Below, piece after piece: positions 7,271 to 9,750 of a stretch of DNA of 9,750 nucleotides. The notes below the pieces were generated by a model. It was given only the letters and a program-made list of their open reading frames with translations. It searched no databases and was not told the DNA's origin. Positions within the stretch are counted from its first letter, which is position 1. Each line of letters starts with the position of its first letter. Source of the stretch: Bryobacteraceae bacterium (lineage in GTDB: Bacteria; Acidobacteriota; Terriglobia; Bryobacterales; Bryobacteraceae); the NCBI GenBank assembly GCA_025350445.1, contig JANXXV010000780.1, forward strand, positions 1-9,750, read 5' to 3'. The translations under genes were made by a program, and so were the position numbers.

Positions 7271-8107
7271 ATGAATAATAGAGAAATGAAGACTGTCGTC
7301 TTGCCGGACGGACGCGAAGTGCCCGCGCTTGGCTTGGGTACATGGAAAATGGGCGAGGACGGACGGCAGCGCGCCGCGGAGATCGCCGGCTTACGGCGCG
7401 GGATCGAACTGGGAATGACGCTGATCGACACTGCGGAAATGTATGGCGAAGGCGGCGCCGAAGAAGTGGTTGGCGAAGCGGTTCACGGAAGGCGCGACCG
7501 TGTGTTCATCGTCAGCAAAGTGTACCCGCACAACGCGACACGGCGGGGCGCCATTGCGGCCTGCGAACGCAGCTTGAAACGTCTGCGCATCGAAACCATC
7601 GATCTCTACCTGCTGCACTGGCGAGGTTCCGTTCCGCTGGCCGAAACGCTGGACGCGTTCGCGGAGTTGGAGCGCTCCGGCAAGATTGGTTCATTCGGGG
7701 TCAGCAACTTCGATACGTCCGATATGGAGCAGGCCTGGGGCCTTTCCGGCGGGCCCCGGCTTGCCGTCAATCAGATCCTATACAACCTGACCCGCCGCGG
7801 TGTAGAACACGATCTATTCCCGTGGTGCCTCAGTCATCGCGTTCCCGTTATGGCTTATTCGCCGGTGGAACAGTGCCGGCTGGTTCGGGATCGAAGGCTC
7901 TTGATTCGGGATGCAACACCTGCTCAGATGGCGCTGGCTTGGCTGCCGGCAAAAGACGGGATCATCGCAATCCCGAAATCCTCCGGCGTTCGACACGTCG
8001 AAGAGAATCGGGATGCGGCTGATTTGGTGCTAACTGCGGAAGAACTTTCACTGTTAGACAGAGCCTTTCCGCGGCCCACGGAACGCAAACCGCTTGAGAT
8101 GCTCTAG
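7271..8107 (+). CDS. Aldo/keto reductase (ARA1/YeaE-like)
   Basis: This 278-residue cytoplasmic NADPH-dependent reductase of the TIM-barrel AKR superfamily reduces aldehydes or ketones. The catalytic tetrad is complete: Asp53 and Tyr58 in LIDTAEMYG, Lys83 in IVSKVYP, and His116 in LYLLHWRG. The cofactor-binding motif IAIPKSSGVRHVEEN is near the C-terminus, and IGSFGVSNFD follows the family pattern. The loop from YSPVEQCRLVRD to TPAQMALAW appears a few residues shorter than in relatives I recall, with no loss of frame. The start may be the ATG at 7271 or the one at 7286 (MKTVVLPDG, closer to the family N-terminus); neither has a good ribosome-binding site. It is divergent from the cytochrome operon and ends 2 bases before the stop of the convergent small gene. 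The natural substrate is not predictable, and methylglyoxal-type carbonyls are one possibility. Confidence 0.92.
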   Translation: MNNREMKTVVLPDGREVPALGLGTWKMGEDGRQRAAEIAGLRRGIELGMTLIDTAEMYGEGGAEEVVGEAVHGRRDRVFIVSKVYPHNATRRGAIAACERSLKRLRIETIDLYLLHWRGSVPLAETLDAFAELERSGKIGSFGVSNFDTSDMEQAWGLSGGPRLAVNQILYNLTRRGVEHDLFPWCLSHRVPVMAYSPVEQCRLVRDRRLLIRDATPAQMALAWLPAKDGIIAIPKSSGVRHVEENRDAADLVLTAEELSLLDRAFPRPTERKPLEML

Positions 8108-8109
8108 AA

Positions 8110-8322
8110 TTAAATCGCCTCGCCCGAAATCTTACCGTACAAGGGGTCGGCTGTATTTACACGGTCCAGATTGGTGCCCACATCGTCAACCTGTGCATCT
8201 GTGGTATCCGCTGTCCCTTCTCCGCCTTTCTGAAGCCGGCGGGCAATCTTGTCCTGCCGTTTCTCTTTGCGGTTTTGCTCTTTCTGGCGCTTTTCAAATG
8301 TGGTTGCTCCACGACCGGCCAT
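8110..8322 (-). CDS. Small basic conserved hypothetical protein
   Basis: A 70-residue protein with a strong ribosome-binding site (GAGGTG about 4 bases before the ATG at 8322). The N-terminal half is highly charged and probably one long helix, in the pattern RGATTFEKRQKEQNRKEKR followed by IARR. I recall similar short proteins beginning with RGATTF and an Arg/Lys/Glu helix in many bacteria, with no assigned function. The C-terminal half (TADTTDAQVDDVGTNLDRV, then DPLYGKISGEAI) is acidic and probably disordered. It has no Cys, membrane segment or signal peptide. The charge pattern suggests nucleic-acid or ribosome contact, but that is inference. It lies 120 bases downstream of the RNA-binding protein gene on the same strand, separated by a hairpin. 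Confidence 0.75.
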   Translation of the reverse strand: MAGRGATTFEKRQKEQNRKEKRQDKIARRLQKGGEGTADTTDAQVDDVGTNLDRVNTADPLYGKISGEAI

Positions 8323-8369
8323 TCGTCACCTCACTCGATTCTATTGCACAGCTCATGCACGGGATACGC

Positions 8370-8407
8370 CCCGCCAAGAGGAGACGGGAAAAATCCCCTC
8401 TTGCGGG
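8370..8407. other. Strong intergenic hairpin between the RNA-binding and small basic genes
   Basis: CCCGC-C-AAGAGG (8370-8381) pairs with CCTCTT-GCGGG (8397-8407): eleven base pairs with one bulged C. The loop contains GGG-AAAAAT-CCC, which can form a competing inner stem. In the minus-strand direction it lies between the stop of the RRM gene and the next start. No U-run follows the stem, so it is more likely a message stabiliser, processing site or weak terminator than a classical intrinsic terminator. Confidence 0.45.
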
Positions 8408-8442
8408 CGCACCAAAATACTTCAGGAAGGCTTCTGGAAAAT

Positions 8443-8799
8443 CTACCGGCGGGACCCGCGCCCACCGCTTCCGCCACGACCGCGGCTCTGGTATCCGCCG
8501 CCACCGCCGCCGCCGCCAGCCCCGCCACGGAACCCGCCGCCACCCCCGCCTTGCGGCTTCGGGCGCGCTTCGTTCACGTTTAAGGCCCTGCCATTGAGTT
8601 CAGTCCCGTTCAGGGCTGAAATGGCCGCGTCTGCTTCGTTCCGATTCGACATTTCCACGAAGGCAAACCCTCTGGGCTGACCGGTGTCACGATCGGTGAT
8701 TACGCTTACGCTGTCGACTGTGCCAAACGGCGCGAACGCCGCTGACAAATCGTCCTGGGTTGTCTGGAAATTCAGATTCCCTACAAAAATTTTTGTCAC
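8443..8799 (-). CDS. Glycine-rich RRM RNA-binding protein (cold-inducible RNP type)
   Basis: A 118-residue RNA-binding protein with one RNA recognition motif (residues about 2-80) and a Gly/Arg-rich tail. RNP2 is IFVGNL (4-9) and RNP1 is RGFAFVEM (43-50), both with the aromatic residues that stack on RNA bases. The tail (84-118) is mostly Gly with RG and RGG repeats, typical of cyanobacterial and other bacterial Rbp proteins that act in cold adaptation or RNA stability. The start is GTG at 8799, with a GGAG 7 bases upstream. The frame and the RNP2 position leave no better start. A -10 element about 135 bases upstream implies a long leader, as is common for cold-regulated genes. The Gly tract is encoded by GGN-rich low-complexity DNA (about 8446-8560), where replication or sequencing slippage could alter its length. 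Confidence 0.95.
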   Translation of the reverse strand: MTKIFVGNLNFQTTQDDLSAAFAPFGTVDSVSVITDRDTGQPRGFAFVEMSNRNEADAAISALNGTELNGRALNVNEARPKPQGGGGGGFRGGAGGGGGGGGYQSRGRGGSGGRGSRR

Positions 8800-8928
8800 T
8801 CTATTGCTCCTTCAGAAAGATCAACGCTCGATCTCGGTCTACGTAGAGAACCGGACCCGAAGGAGCGGCACAGGAGAGGCCAGAGATTCAACCGCGGAAA
8901 AGCCTAAACGCCTTCCTGCCTTTGAGTA
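8800..8928 (-). promoter_or_regulatory. Long structured 5' leader of the RRM gene
   Basis: Between the predicted transcript start and the GTG lie two hairpins. One is the perfect palindrome TCTACGTAGA (8837-8846, within one base), flanked by CGGT and ACCG that extend the pairing. The other is AGATC-AACGCTC-GATCT close to the ribosome-binding site. A long, foldable leader before an RRM gene resembles thermoregulated cold-shock leaders. No known riboswitch core is recognised. Confidence 0.3.
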
Positions 8929-8934
8929 TAGCAG

Positions 8935-8942
8935 GACATTTG
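8935..8942 (-). promoter_or_regulatory. Extended -10 promoter of the RRM gene
   Basis: The minus strand reads TGCTATACT across about 8943-8935: a TATACT hexamer (8940-8935), five of six consensus positions, preceded by the TGN of an extended -10. No good -35 lies at 17 bases, which extended -10 promoters tolerate. Transcription would start near 8928, giving a leader of about 130 bases before the GTG at 8799. Confidence 0.5.
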
Positions 8943-9223
8943 CCATCTTTGATTATTCCGGAAAGCGGCGATACGCCAATTGTGCTCCAATAACAGGCTT
9001 GCCATAGATGCTAAATGATTGCAAGATATCATTTTCATGCCAGGAAATCCATTTGTCAGGGAGCCGCCGAAAATGTAGTGCGTGCATCCAAATTCCCCGA
9101 TCCAAGCCGCAGCCCGATCACGATGCCAGACTTCTATTACCGGATCTGCGTAAGCCGCGTAACAGTCTGGAAGGGATGCCGGGCAGCCACTAAATCGCCC
9201 GAATAATCCCGGTTTCTTCCATC
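8943..9223. other. Gene-free interval
   Basis: No supportable gene. A 108-residue minus-strand frame covers 8904-9230, but it overlaps the RRM promoter, has no recognisable domain, is rich in Trp, Cys and Met scattered without pattern, and lacks a ribosome-binding site. No tRNA cloverleaf was found. A small inverted repeat, CGGGC/GCCCG, lies at about 9179-9201. Confidence 0.5.
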
Positions 9224-9317
9224 GCGCCAAGGTGGCACAGACGCCTTCGTCCGCGCGCGCCCCCCGGTCGCGCTCTCGCGGAAACGGTAACTCGCCCCTG
9301 ACAAACCGCTAGTTTGC
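9224..9317. repeat. Diverged palindromic repeat, copy A
   Basis: This stretch aligns with 9351-9448 over about 95 bases. Shared landmarks in order are GCGC-AAGGTGG, CAGAC-CCTT-GTC-GCGCGC, GCCCC/CGG, AACTC, and CTAGTTTGC at the end. Copy A has lost much of the perfect pairing seen in copy B, as expected of an older copy. Confidence 0.55.
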
Positions 9318-9350
9318 TGTCCCGGCTAATTCTTTACAACATGCTACGGG

Positions 9351-9448
9351 GCGCAAGGTGGGGCAGACACCTTGTCTGCGCGCTCGCCCCTCGGCGAGCA
9401 ATCTTGCTCCCGTCGTCAACTCTTACGGGGGACACTACACTAGTTTGC
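9351..9448. repeat. Palindromic repeat, copy B, overlapping the end of the haem-binding gene
   Basis: Three perfect hairpins lie in a row: GCAGACA-CCT-TGTCTGC (9363-9379), CTCGCC-CCTC-GGCGAG (9383-9398) and GAGCAA-TC-TTGCTC (9396-9409). The last two share three bases, so they exclude each other. The end, CTAGTTTGC (9440-9448), contains the stop codon of the minus-strand haem-binding gene. Transcribed from that gene, the hairpins lie directly after the stop and could serve as its 3' processing or termination structure. The form recalls REP-like dispersed palindromes of Acidobacteriota and Planctomycetes. Confidence 0.6.
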
Positions 9449-9750
9449 ACCGCCCATAACTCGCTGCGGCCGTAGGCCGCGGATCTCCCGCGTCGCCCAA
9501 TCCCGCACCGAGTCCGCTTCCTGCCGCGACAATCGAGCATACGGATGAAGCAGCCAGTAACGTGCAGGCGGCATGTGGCGCATGCCAATAGAATATCGAA
9601 TCGATGTCAGATAGCCCAACTTGCGGCCGCGTGTATATCCGGACCACCTCGTCAAATCCAGAAACTGCCGTCCTCTCAGAATGTCATCGTCGATCAGTTT
9701 TGACACCAGTGGCATCCTGGAGTACCACGGGCGATGGGCCAGATTGGAAT
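9440..9750 (-). CDS. Haem-binding domain protein (Haem_bd type), N-terminus beyond window
   Basis: The C-terminal 102 residues are visible, and the frame is open to the right edge. The visible part begins SNLAHRPWYSRMPLVSKLIDDDILRGRQFLDLTRW and continues to MRHMPPARYWLLHPYARLSRQEADSVRDWA. This matches the conserved order of the Haem_bd family (PF14376, from memory): a CxxCHSN haem site, then PWYS, a GR-x-LNxSxW segment, MPPxxYxxxHPxAxLS and a final Asp/Trp helix. The visible SN would directly follow the CxxCH, placing the haem-binding cysteines just outside the window. Family members are small exported haem proteins of about 140-160 residues, often near cytochrome genes. The TAG stop at 9440-9442 lies inside palindromic repeat copy B. 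Confidence 0.82.
   Translation of the reverse strand, partial: SNLAHRPWYSRMPLVSKLIDDDILRGRQFLDLTRWSGYTRGRKLGYLTSIRYSIGMRHMPPARYWLLHPYARLSRQEADSVRDWATREIRGLRPQRVMGGAN

Noticed and set aside
9008..9206. Possible tRNA or small RNA in the gene-free interval
   Set aside because: No cloverleaf, CCA end or promoter-terminator pair; only a weak 5-pair stem.
8904..9230. 108-residue minus-strand frame
   Set aside because: It covers the RRM promoter, lacks a ribosome-binding site and shows no domain. It could only be rescued by homologues.
9224..9448. CRISPR array
   Set aside because: Only two diverged copies of about 95 bases without short identical repeats or regular spacers.

Overview
The window most resembles a soil Acidobacteriota genome (Bryobacterales / Solibacter type). 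It has moderately high GC, a small Sec-exported PQQ dehydrogenase paired with a separate dihaem cytochrome c whose second haem domain is of the Pirellula/Verrucomicrobium type, a broken secreted alpha/beta hydrolase and palindromic intergenic repeats. That assignment is inference from gene content; no rRNA or tRNA is present.

Layout. A lipoprotein- or macrolide-export-type ABC ATPase (1-625, minus) runs off the left edge. It is followed by about 420 gene-free bases holding a nested inverted repeat. From 1043 to 7172 five genes lie head to tail on the minus strand with gaps of 4, 8, 20 and 3 bases, so they probably form one operon. In transcription order they are: dihaem cytochrome c, PQQ dehydrogenase, a secreted alpha/beta hydrolase (now a pseudogene with three reading-frame breaks), a helix-hairpin-helix plus double-zinc-ribbon protein, and a 641-residue double-zinc-ribbon plus helical-repeat protein. 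An aldo/keto reductase (7271-8107) is the only convincing plus-strand gene. It converges on a small basic conserved protein (8110-8322, minus), next to a GTG-started RRM/RGG RNA-binding protein (8443-8799, minus) with a long structured leader. A gene-free stretch (8800-9439) carries that gene's extended -10 promoter and two diverged copies of a roughly 100-base palindromic repeat. The right edge holds the C-terminal part of a haem-binding-domain protein (9440-9750, minus).

How the genes may work together. The dehydrogenase and cytochrome make a plausible periplasmic alcohol-oxidation pair: the quinoprotein oxidises the substrate and the cytochrome takes the electrons. A D-x-D pattern at the catalytic aspartate suggests lanthanide rather than calcium in the active site. 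The two zinc-ribbon proteins share a homologous module of about 90 residues and look like a tandem paralogous pair with different accessory domains. Their function is unknown, and they are the least explained part of the window.
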